A stretch of DNA of 64,000 nt from Eucalyptus grandis (GCF_016545825.1 NC_052622.1:15433037-15497036); one strand, 5' to 3'. Counted from the first letter of the stretch, positions 1 to 10,531 are shown. Notes: generated by a model from the sequence alone, not told the origin. A program made the numbers and translations.

Positions 1-560
1 ATCCATTGTTCGCCAATATGCGGGAGTTGCTGGAGTGCTCCTTAGTTTTCAAGCGAACCATGTCAATCGAAGGAGAGCCCTGGTTGCGGTCTAAGCGCGG
101 TTGCCTGTCTTGGCAATGTAGCCGAACGCAGGTCTTGGTCATACGATCAAGAAGTCTATATTAATCGACTCCGCGTAGACCATGTGCCATGAGAAAGGAC
201 ACAGTTTCACCAAGGATTCACCAACGATCTCCTTATGGGATGTCGATAATTGAAGTAACAATTGCAAACTATAAAGAATGTTATTTGAGGAAATGCTTAG
301 AAATGAGAACACTTTCAATCGTAGCCTAGTCCACAACAAAAAGTATTTATATTCATTATGAACCTCAAATTCGACGTATTTCTATGACAGGGAATACAAA
401 AGATTATGGGTTTTACACTTGGCATTACCACATTGTCAAAAGAAATAGCTTTCAATTTCAGCTCATCGGAGCAATAATCAGGAATGTATTGGTTAATATG
501 ATGTCACCGTCAGAATACCATCGCTTCAACTCGACCTAGTTATTAAACTGAACTGGCCTG
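1..560 (+). pseudogene. Downstream half of an unrecognised gene fragment, copy A
   Basis: The stretch aligns with 8,378-8,940 and, with more differences, with 33,690-34,250. Short readable pieces (for example one around residues MRELLECSLVFKR in copy B) are interrupted by stops and small indels, so no protein is likely made. I do not recognise the family. In the locus beside RABA1 this half directly follows its other half (33,340-33,680). Here the other half has been moved to 1,590-1,880 and inverted. Confidence 0.45.
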
Positions 561-711
561 ACTAGTTTTAGACCAACTTTCCAGAATTTCTGCTTCAACA
601 ATTCCCGGACCAATTAATATCCGATGACATATTGCGTAAGAAAAAAATATACACAGAGGTAGTACTTAGCAGACCCTCCCTAGTAGCAACAAGCAGCTAA
701 AGAAACCCCCT

Positions 712-1149
712 TTAACTAAAGCAGCATCCAATCCTCTTAAAAACAGGGCCGTCTTCTTTCACATTGATCATCTGTCCCTAACGGGGAACAGAGGGAACAC
801 TTGGGTTGTCACCCGCTTCGACTGCTTTCTCGCTCACAATCGGACGAATCTGAGACAGGACCTCAGCAAAAGCTGCTTCCACATTGGTTGCGTCCAATGC
901 AGAAGTCCATGAAATAGAGGGACACATTCTTGGAGAATGACTTCCCGTCTTCTAGTGGGATTGCCACGAGGTGGCGGAGATCGGACTTGTTGCCAATGAG
1001 CATTACCACGATGTTGGGGTCAGTGTAATCCCTCAACAACTGCCTCAGCCACCTTCCAACGTTCTCAAAAGTCGCACGTACTAGTGATGTCACGCACAAG
1101 TAAAGTGCCAACAGCTCCTCTACAGCAAGCACTAGTGATGGCGCATTAC
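712..1149 (-). pseudogene. RABA1 exon 2 pseudogene, copy A
   Basis: On the minus strand this corresponds to exon 2 of the intact RABA1 gene (34,400-34,835). It still reads the switch and base-binding region, with an ATFENV-like start, the NKSD guanine-base motif and the RIGCC tail. There is no exon 1. A two-base loss in the equivalent of the MET-SA segment shifts the frame, so the reading ends early in an unrelated tail. The residues corresponding to the exon start ([11 protein letters not shown]) are strongly altered. Part of the former intron follows upstream on this strand. It is non-functional by inspection. Confidence 0.85.
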
Positions 1150-1589
1150 CTGAGAAGTTGAACAACTGAACTCGATACGTTAAGTGATAATGAAGGAATT
1201 CACAGCAACATTTCTCAACATATAAATCCGACCTCCATCACCAAACGCGATGGTACGTGGAATGGTTTTGTTATAATAAGTTAATTTTGCAGTACATTAC
1301 CTCACATTTTTTTCTTCATTGCCCAGGAAACATAAAATCTGGGGAATGCTCATCACGTAGGCTGTGACCTCTAGTCAGATCCCCATTGTTTCAGTAAGAA
1401 GATGTGCAAGAAGACACCGTAATTCTCTCCGAGGTGTCTTTGATGCACGGTTGAATCAAGTTTGGGTTTTAATCCGCCTGTTAAGCTCTTGCAAACTTCC
1501 AACACTTAAACAAGTCCCAAGGTCACAAAATAATTAGAAAGCCATGCTAATGTGAAGATAAACGAAGCCGTTATTCGCTCCTCAACCCT

Positions 1590-1880
1590 CATTCTGTATA
1601 CCAGCGCCATATCGGCATCTCCATTGTGATTTGACCTATGCAAGAACGTCAAAGCCACATCAGCGAGCCAGTCCAACTCAGTGTCAAGCAAAGGGGCATC
1701 GCTGATGAAGCTCAAGAGCTCGTCCGGCTCAAACATGGCGGAGATGGAATCGGTGGCGGAGGTGGAGGAGTCACTGACGGCAGTAGCATGGAGTGGCTGT
1801 GGTGGTTCTTGGAGGAGGCGGTTTTGGTTGGAGGAGTAGGTGATAAGGAGGGTGGTGGGGTCCATGCGGCCTCGCTCCAT
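1590..1880 (-). pseudogene. Upstream half of an unrecognised gene fragment, inverted, copy A
   Basis: This half reads openly from the ATG at 1,880. It begins with MERGRMDPTTLLITY and continues through an acidic stretch containing DELLSFISDAPLLDTELDW up to about MALVYRMR. Homology to the 33,360-33,670 piece (plus strand there) ends at that point, and the further 28 residues are unrelated flank. The reading is open and matches copy B residue for residue, with few changes. I do not recognise the family. The acidic and hydrophobic pattern is compatible with a regulatory or activation segment, but that is guesswork. Confidence 0.45.
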
Positions 1881-2178
1881 TTTGATTTAAGATTTTTTCT
1901 TACCTTTTTTGTTCTTTTTTATTTTGGATTGTATTAGAGACAAAATTCTTAGTAATGTTGCAAAAAGCCAGTGATTGAATAATAAAATAAATAAAATAAG
2001 AAAATAAATCGGATACTAGATTTATATGATTTAGTCATAATGACCTATCTCCGTAGGAAAGTAATAACAAATTTCACTGTAGATCAAGTAATATATAAAA
2101 ATTACAACCATATTCGAGTTATGCAAATATTCTCGGTATTTCCTAAGTCTCAATTACACCCAATAATGTGTGCAATGT

Positions 2179-3480
2179 TGTCACACCCTGATCCTTGGGC
2201 ACGCGCCTATCCCTTACTTGGTCGATTTATTTGCGACGTCCCAGGAAGGTCGCCGACCCATTCATTTATATACGCGTGCGGAAGCTTAATAAAATCCCCA
2301 GACAATCAAACAATGAGATAGAAAAGTATGATCATATTTTTCAAACCAAGATAATTCTTTATAGACAAACTGGTTAATTACAAACTTAGGCTGTCTGCAA
2401 AATTTTTGGCTTATCAAAAAGGTGATTGTCTTAACATCCACTAGTCAGACCCAATTGCCGATTCTTCAACCTCCACCTTCCGAACTCCAAAACTTCCGGT
2501 CCTCCACGATCATCATCTAGGGACTTGAAATATTTTCCCCAAACCGGGATGAGACTATGTCTCAGCAAGTTCTACCCCCACTAAGACCCAATTAGGAAGC
2601 CAATACGCCATAAGGGCTGCCTAAACACAACACAGGTCAAAGGTCTTACCTTGGCATCAGTTCCTTCCTGCACATCAGTTTAATCAATAATATTGACTAC
2701 AGCAATCAATCACATTCCACCAATCAGATCGACTCAGCGATCAATCAACTTAATCGCTTACATGTCACCACGACCTTTCCCTAGTCGGTACATTCAATAC
2801 TATCTATAAAGTCCGACCATAGTCTAGGACTGCTCACCCAAAGCTGATAATGGATAGCATAGCTCGCCCAAAGCTGATAGATATAGTATACTATGTATAT
2901 GCTCGCTCAAAGCTGATAGATTAGGGCCCCAAGGCCAATTTAGTATACTATATATATATATGTGCTCGCCCAAAGCTGATAATAAGGTATATTGCTCACC
3001 CAAAGCTGACATATTACCGTGAGCCGATATAGTATACCACTCTCTCATACAATCAATTTCATCTTTTATCATTCTCGATAAATAGCCGTGTGTGGGTACA
3101 CGGTTGGCCTTAGCCAAAATATAATAATTTCATTTACAAATATCCCACCAATTTCAACAGCCCATTACATATTTTTGGCGCTGTAAACCGACGCCCAGTT
3201 ATTTTTCCATTAATAACCAAAATCAGATCATTTAGGAATAAATCATATCTCCTTTGTCCAGTCATATTCTTTATGTTTTTCCTCTTCATATGCACATCTA
3301 TAAAACGTGTTAGGTCAGCAAAAACAGGTTGAGCATGTGATTGAAACTTCATCCTTTATCATCAGGTCGTGTCACAAATCATATCTCCTTCATCCAGTCA
3401 GGCCGAAAATGACGTCAAGTTGAAACTGACGGTCTTTTCATTCGAAACTTGCCCTATGCAACGAGGTAAATATTGACTTC
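2179..3480. mobile_element. Probable Ty3/gypsy LTR remnant
   Basis: Directly after duplication copy A ends, the sequence begins TGTCACACCCTGATCC, the typical start of many plant Ty3/gypsy LTRs. It continues with no coherent protein for about 1.2 kb. An internal cluster at 2,829-3,010 repeats a short motif. Segments such as GGCGCTGTAAACCGACG near 3,178 suggest LTR or leader sequence. No second LTR, primer-binding site or target-site duplication could be fixed, so the right end is approximate. Small open frames inside are not convincing genes. Confidence 0.4.
2829..3010. repeat. Short interspersed direct repeat cluster
   Basis: The motif GCTCRCYCAAAGCTGATA appears five times in about 180 bases (near 2,830, 2,862, 2,902, 2,963 and 2,994). 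The spacers are unequal and partly made of TATAGTATAC-like AT-rich palindromes. The cluster sits inside the probable LTR. Confidence 0.75.
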
Positions 3481-3607
3481 TTAAATATGTAAGATGTTCT
3501 ATTGTTGGAAGGCATGTCCAAAGAAATAGTCTATTATTCGATTTTTAGTGAATTACTAACACTTAACCTAGATGCCTATATCCTTGAAATATGTCTTTTT
3601 GTAAAAT

Positions 3608-3702
3608 GAGCAAGAGTTAAAAGAAGCTTTCAACAAATTTGGCGAGGTTGTGGAAGTCTGGATCATGATGGACAAAGAAATCGGATGGTCAAGATGATTT
3701 GG
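3608..3702 (+). pseudogene. RNA-recognition-motif fragment, unit 1
   Basis: The plus strand reads a classic RRM helix-1/strand-2 segment (ELKEAFNKFGEVVEVWIMMD) followed by KEIGWSR, a stop, then FG. In the family this part reads DRETGRSRGFGFV and leads into RNP1, so the stop is a single AGA/GGA-to-TGA type change immediately before RNP1. It resembles the RRM of plant glycine-rich RNA-binding proteins. No other exon of such a gene is nearby. The AT-rich bases before it look like former intron. Confidence 0.7.
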
Positions 3703-3778
3703 TTTTATTCGATTTTTAGTGAATTACTAACACTTAACCTAGATGCCTATATCCTTGAAATATGTCTTTTTGTAAAAT

Positions 3779-3873
3779 GAGCAAGAGTTAAAAGAAGCTT
3801 TCAACAAATTTGGCGAGGTTGTGGAAGTCTGGATCATGATGGACAAAGAAATCGGATGGTCAAGATGATTTGG
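3779..3873 (+). pseudogene. RNA-recognition-motif fragment, unit 2
   Basis: This is an identical reading to the fragment at 3,608-3,702, including the stop immediately before the RNP1 position. It was produced by the 171-base tandem duplication. Confidence 0.7.
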
Positions 3874-4050
3874 ATTCATGCCTTCAAACCTTATTTATAC
3901 TAAAAAATCCCTAATATTTAAAGTTCATTTTTGCTTCTTGTGCAGATGATACAATAATTGAATTTTTCAACTTTCCAAGGAAGAATCATGCATGCCAAGG
4001 AATCACCCCCAATACGTGCCTATAAAATTTAAAAAAGTACTGCTCTTCAA

Positions 4051-4530
4051 TTGTTGATTGTATCCTCCATCAATTTACTAAAATGGCTATAGGAGTAAGT
4101 AGCAGGATTCTTTAATTTTACTTATGTTAACAGAGCATATGATGTTACTTTTATGCAGTGGTCGAGTTGCAAATCAAGCTCCACGAAAGCGACAATGAAA
4201 ATAAGCAAAATCAAGTGGAGATAAAAGTTCAAACCCAGTCCGACTATCTCCTCATCAAACATTCTTCTTGGATACCTCACGTACTTTCTATTGTTGATTG
4301 TATCCTCCATCGATTTACTAAAATGGCTATAGGAGTAAGTAGCAGGATTCTTTAATTTTACTTATGTTAACGGAGCATATGATGTTACTTTTATGCAGTG
4401 GTCGAGTTGCAAATCAAGCTCCACGGAAGCGACAATGAAAATAAGCAAAATCAAGTGGAGATAAAAGTTCAAACACAGTCCGACTATCTCTTCATCAAAC
4501 ATTCTTCTTGGATACCTCGAGTACTTTCTT
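4051..4530. repeat. Tandem duplication, 240-base unit, two copies
   Basis: Bases 4,051-4,290 are repeated at 4,291-4,530 with a handful of substitutions. Each unit contains a GTAAGT donor-like site (near 4,097 and 4,337) and a TTTTATGCAG acceptor-like site (near 4,158 and 4,398). Between these features are short open stretches reading about 45 residues (VVELQIKLHESDNENKQNQ and onward). This could be a duplicated exon-intron piece of a decayed gene, but I do not recognise the product. Confidence 0.85.
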
Positions 4531-4639
4531 AAAGATGCTACTGTTTTATGGAAAAAAAAAAAAAAAAGGGCAACATCACAAAAATAAAAGGATGTAGCAG
4601 GAACAAACTGGATTTTATTCATCATTGCAATTGCTATTG

Positions 4640-5270
4640 AAACAAATTTGTCGTCACATCATTCCGTGGTGAAAGAAACAATCTTCCGAAAAACAAGATC
4701 TTCTAAATGCTTTCTCAAATAGAGCAAGGGTTTACAAATTAGATATTCTATTAAAGAGCATTGCATTTCTCTCTCCTCTAGATTTTTCCTTTTCTAGATC
4801 TCTCTCTCTCTAGAATTCTCTCCACTTCCCAGTCGTACATCTAGAATTGTCCAAAGAAAAATCAACCAAATGGTGGTTGGCTAGAAAATCTCTATGTTAA
4901 CATCAATCCTCTCTAGAAGACACTCATTTGTTGTTGTCATAAAGTAATAGTAAATATTTATAATAGAAGTGTGTAGAGAGGTAGCAAAGTCGGTTAATGC
5001 ACTGACTTTGCAACCTCTATAAAGGAGCGAGTGCTCCACATTTTGTGTGCAGTGGTGTGTGAGGCGTGTGTAGAATAGAGTTGTAGAGTGATAGACGTGT
5101 AATGAGTGACATGAAATGAGGAGTGTTGTATTGTGTGTGTTGTGTGTGAAGAGAGTAATGAGTGATGTGTGAGAAGCAAGTGAAGTGAGTGGGTGTATAT
5201 TAGTGTGGAGAGTTGTAATATTATTTACGAGTGATTATTTTACTTTTACAACTACTTGGTTTTCAATATT
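4640..5270 (+). mobile_element. Probable Ty1/copia LTR, left end uncertain
   Basis: The segment ends just before a primer-binding-site-like stretch, TGGTATTGGAGC, at 5,271-5,282. That is two mismatches from the usual TGGTATCAGAGC complementary to initiator Met-tRNA. A TATA-like CTATAAAGG lies near 5,018 and a GT-rich U5-like region follows. Upstream lies a CTCTCT-rich tract. The start of the LTR could not be fixed. No matching downstream LTR was found. Confidence 0.45.
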
Positions 5271-6335
5271 TGGTATTGGAGCAGGTGATCAAGGATTGCC
5301 AAGCTAGCTGAGTAGGCCGGAATTCTGCTAGTGCACAATCCAAGGTTGCGAAGTCGATTGGTCTAGAACTAGGCTTACTTGATATAGTGTTGGGCATTAC
5401 AACCAAGTCATGATAGCAGATTTCTTGAGTTCGATGAAAAATGTCAAGAAGCTTAACAACTCTAATTGTAATAATTGGAGTACTCACATGCAATATTACT
5501 TGCTCTTTTAGATTTGTGGGATATCATTGGCAGCAATAACACCACACCACTTATGGATGAGATCGAATTAATAAATTGGAATATCAAATCAAGTAAGGCT
5601 CTTTATGTGTTCGTTGTAACTGTTAAAAATGAGTTATTACAACATAAAAATAGTGCAAAGACCCCAAAAGAGACTCCGGATAACTTCACAGCATTGTTCG
5701 TGAGGACGAATTATGCCAAATTACAATGATTGGAAAGCGAGCTCTTCTCAAATTCACAACAAAATATGATGGTAAGTCAATATTTTTCCAAAGTTAAATC
5801 TATTTGTGAAGAAATTTCAAAGTTAGATCCTTATAATGCCATCTCTAAACAAGGATGAGAAAAATAATAATTCATGGGTTCAGACTGGAGTATAATGGTA
5901 CTATTACGGCGACCCGTGGATGGACAAATGAGCCAACTCGATAAAGTTGGAGAATATATTAACCAACCAAGAGGCCTTAGAGATATATCAAAGGTCTCGA
6001 TTAAGGAGGATGAAAGTGCCATCTTTAATAATAATAAAAAAATTGTTCAAAGGTTAGAGTAGAAATGATGTAGGCATTAAAGATGGCAAACATAGGAAAA
6101 GTCATGGAGAATGGCAAAAACAACTAGAAGGAATAGGACCTTGGCAAGGGGTAGCTCGCCGAGATTGCGACAAGGACGACAATGAAGATAAGAAGAATAA
6201 AAGGTGTAACGGACGGAGTTACACTTATGGCAAAGTAGGTCACTTTGCTAGGGATTGTCAATTCAAAAGAGTTGAAGGAAACATCACGGTGTCCAACGAA
6301 TATGATAGTCCATACTCCTACGGGAGGTAGCAATG
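5271..6335 (+). pseudogene. Ty1/copia gag remnant
   Basis: After the primer-binding site the plus strand reads pieces of a copia Gag. These are a segment around KLNNSNCNNWSTHMQYYLL with a premature stop, then WNIKSSKALYVFVVTVKNEL and SKVKSICEEISKLDPYN, then NQPRGLRDISK. The last piece is a degraded zinc knuckle at about 6,205-6,262 ending YGKVGHFARDC. The CX2CX4HX4C knuckle has lost its first two cysteines (Ser and Tyr in their place). Several stops and frame changes are present and no protease, integrase or reverse transcriptase follows. It is a dead fragment. Confidence 0.75.
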
Positions 6336-6423
6336 GGGAAGTTTTCACAATGGGCGAAAGCTTGATGGAACAATGCTGATAGTGGAATAGTGGCGTTGAA
6401 TTTCTTGACCCTTAGTCTTGGGA

Positions 6424-6931
6424 TTAATTAGTTCTATTTTTGATTCTGGCGAATGAATAATCATTGAGTCCTCCTCTTTCCACCTTTTCTTGGATAAAGA
6501 AAGAGATTATTCGATCTATTTTCGTATGGCTGATAATATATATCATAGCTTGGACATCCATTTCAAATGCATATCCCATTTTTGCACAGCAAAGATTCGA
6601 AGCACTTTTTAGAAATTTCAAAATGCCCAACAATAGCCTCTAGCAATGCTTTGGTATTATTATGCTGAGTGATTGAACCACGAATACTAGTATAAAGTTT
6701 GGTCCTTATGAACATTGCACTAAGGCGGTTGGACTGCTCCCATTGCTCATAAAGAGCAACTTCAGCTGATGTGCTAGCACCGGTAGGGACAGGTTGTTCA
6801 TCTTTTTTAATAGCACGATCAATGTCTATGCACCTCAATTGAAGAATGATTAATACATTCCAAACTTTATAGTTGTCCTTGTTCAACTTGGGGACATTGA
6901 AATCACAAAAATTTGTAAGTGGTGAAACCAT
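6424..6931 (-). pseudogene. Ty1/copia gag remnant, opposite orientation
   Basis: The minus strand from ATG 6,931 reads the amino end of a copia Gag. It runs VPKLNKDNYKVWNVLIILQL, then LYEQWEQSNRLSAMFIRTKL, then a [17 protein letters not shown] segment, before the frame changes near 6,600-6,560 and decays. It belongs to the DUF4219/UBN2-type Gag family. It faces the plus-strand remnant at 5,271-6,335, and the two converge near 6,340-6,420. The associated primer-binding site and LTR lie about 1.1 kb upstream on this strand (8,025 onward). Confidence 0.75.
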
Positions 6932-7265
6932 TTAATATCCAACATGCTTACATAAAATAGTTTAAGGAAAAAATTACATAAATCATTTTCACCAATGTAA
7001 AACGTGTTACAAAATATAAATCACATAACATAAAAACTACCTATAGGTTAAGTTTTTAATTTAAATAGATTTATAATTACTTTATGAAAAAACTATCACA
7101 TTATATTCCTTTTTTTTAATCCCTGTGGGTAAATAAAGAAAATGATATAATATTTCATCATAATTAATCATATCAATATAATAAAAATTCCAATGGGAAC
7201 AAAATTATTATATTAGCATGAATTATTACAATAAATGCCATTTTTAATATGTGATCCAAAACCTC

Positions 7266-7305
<40 letters not shown>

Positions 7306-8024
7306 AAGATACTAGAGATGTTGCGGCTAATCTCTAATTAAGTAAAATTATATACGGATCACTAGATATTTAATTTATGCACACAATATTCACAAATTGC
7401 ATGCAAGGACAAAATAGAAAACTAACAAGACCAAGGGCAGGACAGGTAAAGTACGGGGAAAAAGGGCAAAATAGTAAAATTAGAAGGAGAGGGCAAAATC
7501 ATAAAATCGGACGACAGGATCGATGGGCACGTGTCATCGTGTGCTGGCACATGCAGCGCACTCGCTTGCACCTACACTTGACCATGGGCGTGTGCAGCAC
7601 AAGCGATTGAGGCCCGCTTGGCGGATGGATCACAGGTGCACGAGCGCGTGTTACATGCGCTTGAGGCTTTCTTCATAGCGACAAGCCGCAATTGGTCATT
7701 TGCACTGCTGCCCATCTCCGCCGCGCCTTGCACCAGTTGGGTCTCCTCGGACAACGCACCTTGGAGTAAATTAGGTCATGAATTTTGGAGACCACACCGC
7801 GCAACCACATAGGTCCAAGATTCGGCGATAATCATAATGCCAAATTAACTGAGGGCTTTTGTTGTCCATGCCAGTGCGACCATACTTGTCCAAAAACTCG
7901 TGGTGAGTTGCTCGAATTTTGCCAAAATCATCAATTTTTCTATTAGTTAGATTTTGCCCCAAATTTTTTTTTTTAATTCAATTAAAAAGCCCCATGAAAA
8001 TCATCAAGACAAAGATATGAACAA
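6932..8024 (-). other. Leader region of the minus-strand copia remnant, no gene seen
   Basis: This is AT-rich in its first half and GC-richer around 7,500-7,770. Several short open frames occur on both strands near 7,377-7,960, but none has a recognisable motif. It lies between the probable primer-binding site and the Gag start and is longer than usual, so it may hold further insertions. Confidence 0.4.
7268..7303. repeat. (AT)n microsatellite
   Basis: An uninterrupted run of alternating TA lies in an AT-rich leader region between the minus-strand copia gag and its LTR. Confidence 0.95.
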
Positions 8025-8317
8025 GCTTTGATACCAACTATTAGAAATTTGCGGAAAACCAAGATTCCAATAATTAGGATCGAATGTAGAAACGTGTAAA
8101 TTCTATATTAGCCTCGACTATTGATGAGAGGGTTTGGCTTAGATGAACTATTTATATGCCCATTCAAATTCTTATAGATAATATCTCCCATCAAGACAGC
8201 TATTTTTAATTGGGCGATCACCATACTTATCCACAATTTAATTTTAAAATGTCAATGAAATCTAATGTTGGCAATATTAAACTGAATGCGGGATCATATT
8301 AATGATATTATAACAGA
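8025..8317 (-). mobile_element. Probable copia LTR and primer-binding site, minus strand
   Basis: On the minus strand the sequence TTGGTATCAAAGC at 8,025-8,037 matches the copia Met-tRNA primer-binding site closely. Immediately outside it the plus strand reads TATTAGAAATTTGCGG, which resembles the degenerate TGTTAGAAAT end of many copia LTRs. The other LTR end is uncertain. TATAACA near 8,310 is a possible partner, which would give an LTR of about 280 bases. Confidence 0.5.
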
Positions 8318-8339
8318 AGATGCCAATGTAGTACTTGTT

Positions 8340-8940
8340 TATAGAATGAGGGACAAGGAGGACGGAGGACGGTAACGATCCATTGTTTGCCGATATGCGG
8401 GAGTTGCTGGAGTGCTCCTTAGTTTTCAAGCGAACCATGTCGATCGAAGGAGAGCCCTGGTTGCGGTCTGAGCGCAGTTCCCTGTCTTGGCAATGTAGCC
8501 CAGCGCAAGTCTTGGTCATACGATCAAGAAGTCCGTATTCATCGACTCGGCGCAGACCATGTGCCACAAGAAAGGACACAGTTTTTCACCAATGATTCAC
8601 CAACGATCTCTTTATGGGATGTCGATGGTTGTAGTAACAATTGCAAACTATAAAGAACGTTATTTGAGGAAATGCTTAGAAATGAGAACACTTTCAATCT
8701 TAGCCTAGTCCACAACAAATATCATTTATATTCATTATGACCTCAAATTCTACATATTGCTATGACAGGGGAAACAAAAGATTATGGATTTTACACTTGA
8801 CATTGCCACATTGTCCAAAAGAAATTGTTTTCAATTTCGGCTCATTGGAGCAATAATCAGGAATGTGTTGGTTAATATGATGACACCATCAGAACACCAT
8901 CGCTTCAATTCGACCTAGTTATTAAATTCAACTGGCTTGA
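8340..8940 (+). pseudogene. Downstream half of an unrecognised gene fragment, copy B
   Basis: This equals 33,657-34,250 with substitutions and small indels. A 70-residue open stretch from about 8,383 (FADMRELLECSLVFKR and onward) has no recognisable motif, and the equivalent frame at 33,703 reads differently because of indels. It is not likely to be expressed as protein. Confidence 0.45.
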
Positions 8941-9090
8941 CTAGTTTTAGACCAACTTTCCAGAATTCCTGCTTCAACAATTCCCAGACCAATTAATATC
9001 CGAGGACATCTTGCGTAAGAAAAAAGTGTACAGAGAGGTAGTACTTAGCAGACCCTCCCTAGTAGCAACAAGCAGCTAAAGAGACCCCCT

Positions 9091-9495
9091 TTAACTGAAG
9101 CAGCATCCAATCCTCTTAAAAACAGGGCCGTCTTCTTTCACATTGATCATCTGTCCCTAACGGGGAACAGAGGGAACACTTGGGTTGTCACCCGCTTCGA
9201 CTGCTTTCTTGCTCACAATCGGACGAATCTGAGACAGGACCTCAGCGAAAGCTGCTTCCACATTGGTTGCGTCCAATGCAGAAGTCTCCATGAAATAGAG
9301 CGACACATTCTTGGCGAATGACTTCCCGTCCTCTAGTGGGATTGCCACGAGGTGGCGGAGATCGGTCAGTGTAATCCCTCAACAACTGCCTCAGCCACCT
9401 TCTAACGTTCTCAAAAGTCGCCCGTACTGGTGATGTCACACACAAGTAAAGTGCCAACAGCTCCTCTACAGTAAGCACTAGTGATGGCGCGTTAC
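9091..9495 (-). pseudogene. RABA1 exon 2 pseudogene, copy B
   Basis: This is the counterpart of 712-1,149 and of RABA1 exon 2. It keeps the [13 protein letters not shown] and RIGCC segments but has lost 35 bases between the AVPLED-equivalent and the RDYTD segment. The loss deletes the codons for the NKSD guanine-base motif and shifts the frame. There is no exon 1. About 440 bases of former intron follow toward 9,940. Confidence 0.85.
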
Positions 9496-9949
9496 CGGAG
9501 AAGTTGAACAACTGAACTCGATACATTCAGTGATAATGAAGGAATTCACAGCAACATCTCTCAACGCATAAATCCGACCTCCACCACCAAACGCGATGGT
9601 ACATGGAATGGTTTTGTTATAATAAGATGTTAATTTTGCAGTACATTACCTGACATTTTTTTTCTTCATTGCCCGGGAAACATAAAATCTGGGGAATGCT
9701 CGTCACGTAGGCTGTGACCTCTAGTCAGATCCCCATTGTTTTTCAGTAAGAAGATGTGCAAGAAGACACCGTAAATCTCTCCGAGGTGTCTTTGATGCAC
9801 GGTTGAATCAAGTTTGGGTTTTAATCCGCCTGTTAAGCTCTAGTAAACTTCCAACACTTAAAAAAGTCTTAAGGTCACAAAATAATTAGAAAGCCATGCT
9901 AATGTGAAGATAAATGAAACCGTTATTCGCTCCTCATCCCTCATTCAGT

Positions 9950-10232
9950 ATACCAGCGCCATATCGGCATCTCCATTGTGATTGGACCTATGCAAGAACG
10001 TCAAAGCCACATCAGCGAGCCAGTCCAACTCAGTGTCAAGCAAAGGGGCATCGCTGATGAAGCTCAAGAGCTCGTCCGGCTCAAACATGGCGGAGATGGA
10101 ATCAGTGGCGGAGGTGGAGGAGTCACTGACGGCAGTAGCATGGGGTGGCTGTGGTGGTTCTTGGAGGAGGCGGTTTTGGTCGGCGGAGTAGGTGATGAGG
10201 AGGGTGGTGGGGTCCATGCAGCCTCGCTCCAT
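9950..10232 (-). pseudogene. Upstream half of an unrecognised gene fragment, inverted, copy B
   Basis: It is open from the ATG at 10,232 (MERGCMDPTTLLITYSADQN and onward) to MALVY, where the reading meets the rearrangement junction and stops. It is nearly identical to the copy A reading at 1,590-1,880. The family is not recognised. Confidence 0.45.
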
Positions 10233-10531
10233 ATTGATTTAAGATGATTTCTTACCCCTTTTGTCCTTTTTTATTTTGGATTTTATTAGAGACAAAATTC
10301 TTCATGATGTTGCAAAAAGCGAGCGACCGAATAATAAAATAAGCAAAATAAGAAAATAAATCGGACACTAAATTTATATGATTCAGTCGTAGTAACCTAT
10401 GTTCTTGGGAAAGCAATAACAAATTTCATTGTAGATTAAGTGATATGTGCAGACTATAATCATATTCAAGTCATGTAAATATTCTCAATATTTTCTAAGT
10501 CTCAATTACACTAAATAATGTGCGTAATGTT

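Larger units (their letters stand above)
1..2178. repeat. Segmental duplication copy A (RABA1-locus satellite)
   Basis: This block matches 8,377-10,531 almost base for base until both sequences diverge after the shared stretch ending near 2,178 and 10,531. The left end lies outside the window. It contains the downstream half of an unrecognised gene fragment on the plus strand, a decayed RABA1 exon 2 on the minus strand with about 440 bases of its former intron, and the first half of the same unrecognised fragment inverted on the minus strand. A more diverged and differently ordered relative lies at 33,340-35,290 beside the intact RABA1 gene, so this is a DNA-level duplication and not a processed copy. 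Confidence 0.85.
3536..3877. repeat. Tandem duplication, 171-base unit, two copies
   Basis: Bases 3,536-3,706 are repeated almost exactly at 3,707-3,877. The copies differ mainly at the junction. Each unit carries the same RNA-recognition-motif fragment with the same stop codon, so the duplication came after the stop arose. Confidence 0.9.
8335..10531. repeat. Segmental duplication copy B (RABA1-locus satellite)
   Basis: This is the second copy of the block at 1-2,178, offset by about 8.37 kb and in the same orientation. It shows the same rearranged order as copy A: downstream half of the unrecognised fragment (plus), RABA1 exon 2 (minus), then the upstream half of the fragment inverted (minus). 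Because both copies share the rearrangement, it happened once and was then duplicated. The left end, absent from copy A, starts with TATAGAATGAGGGACAAGG, shared with 33,655-33,675. Confidence 0.85.
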
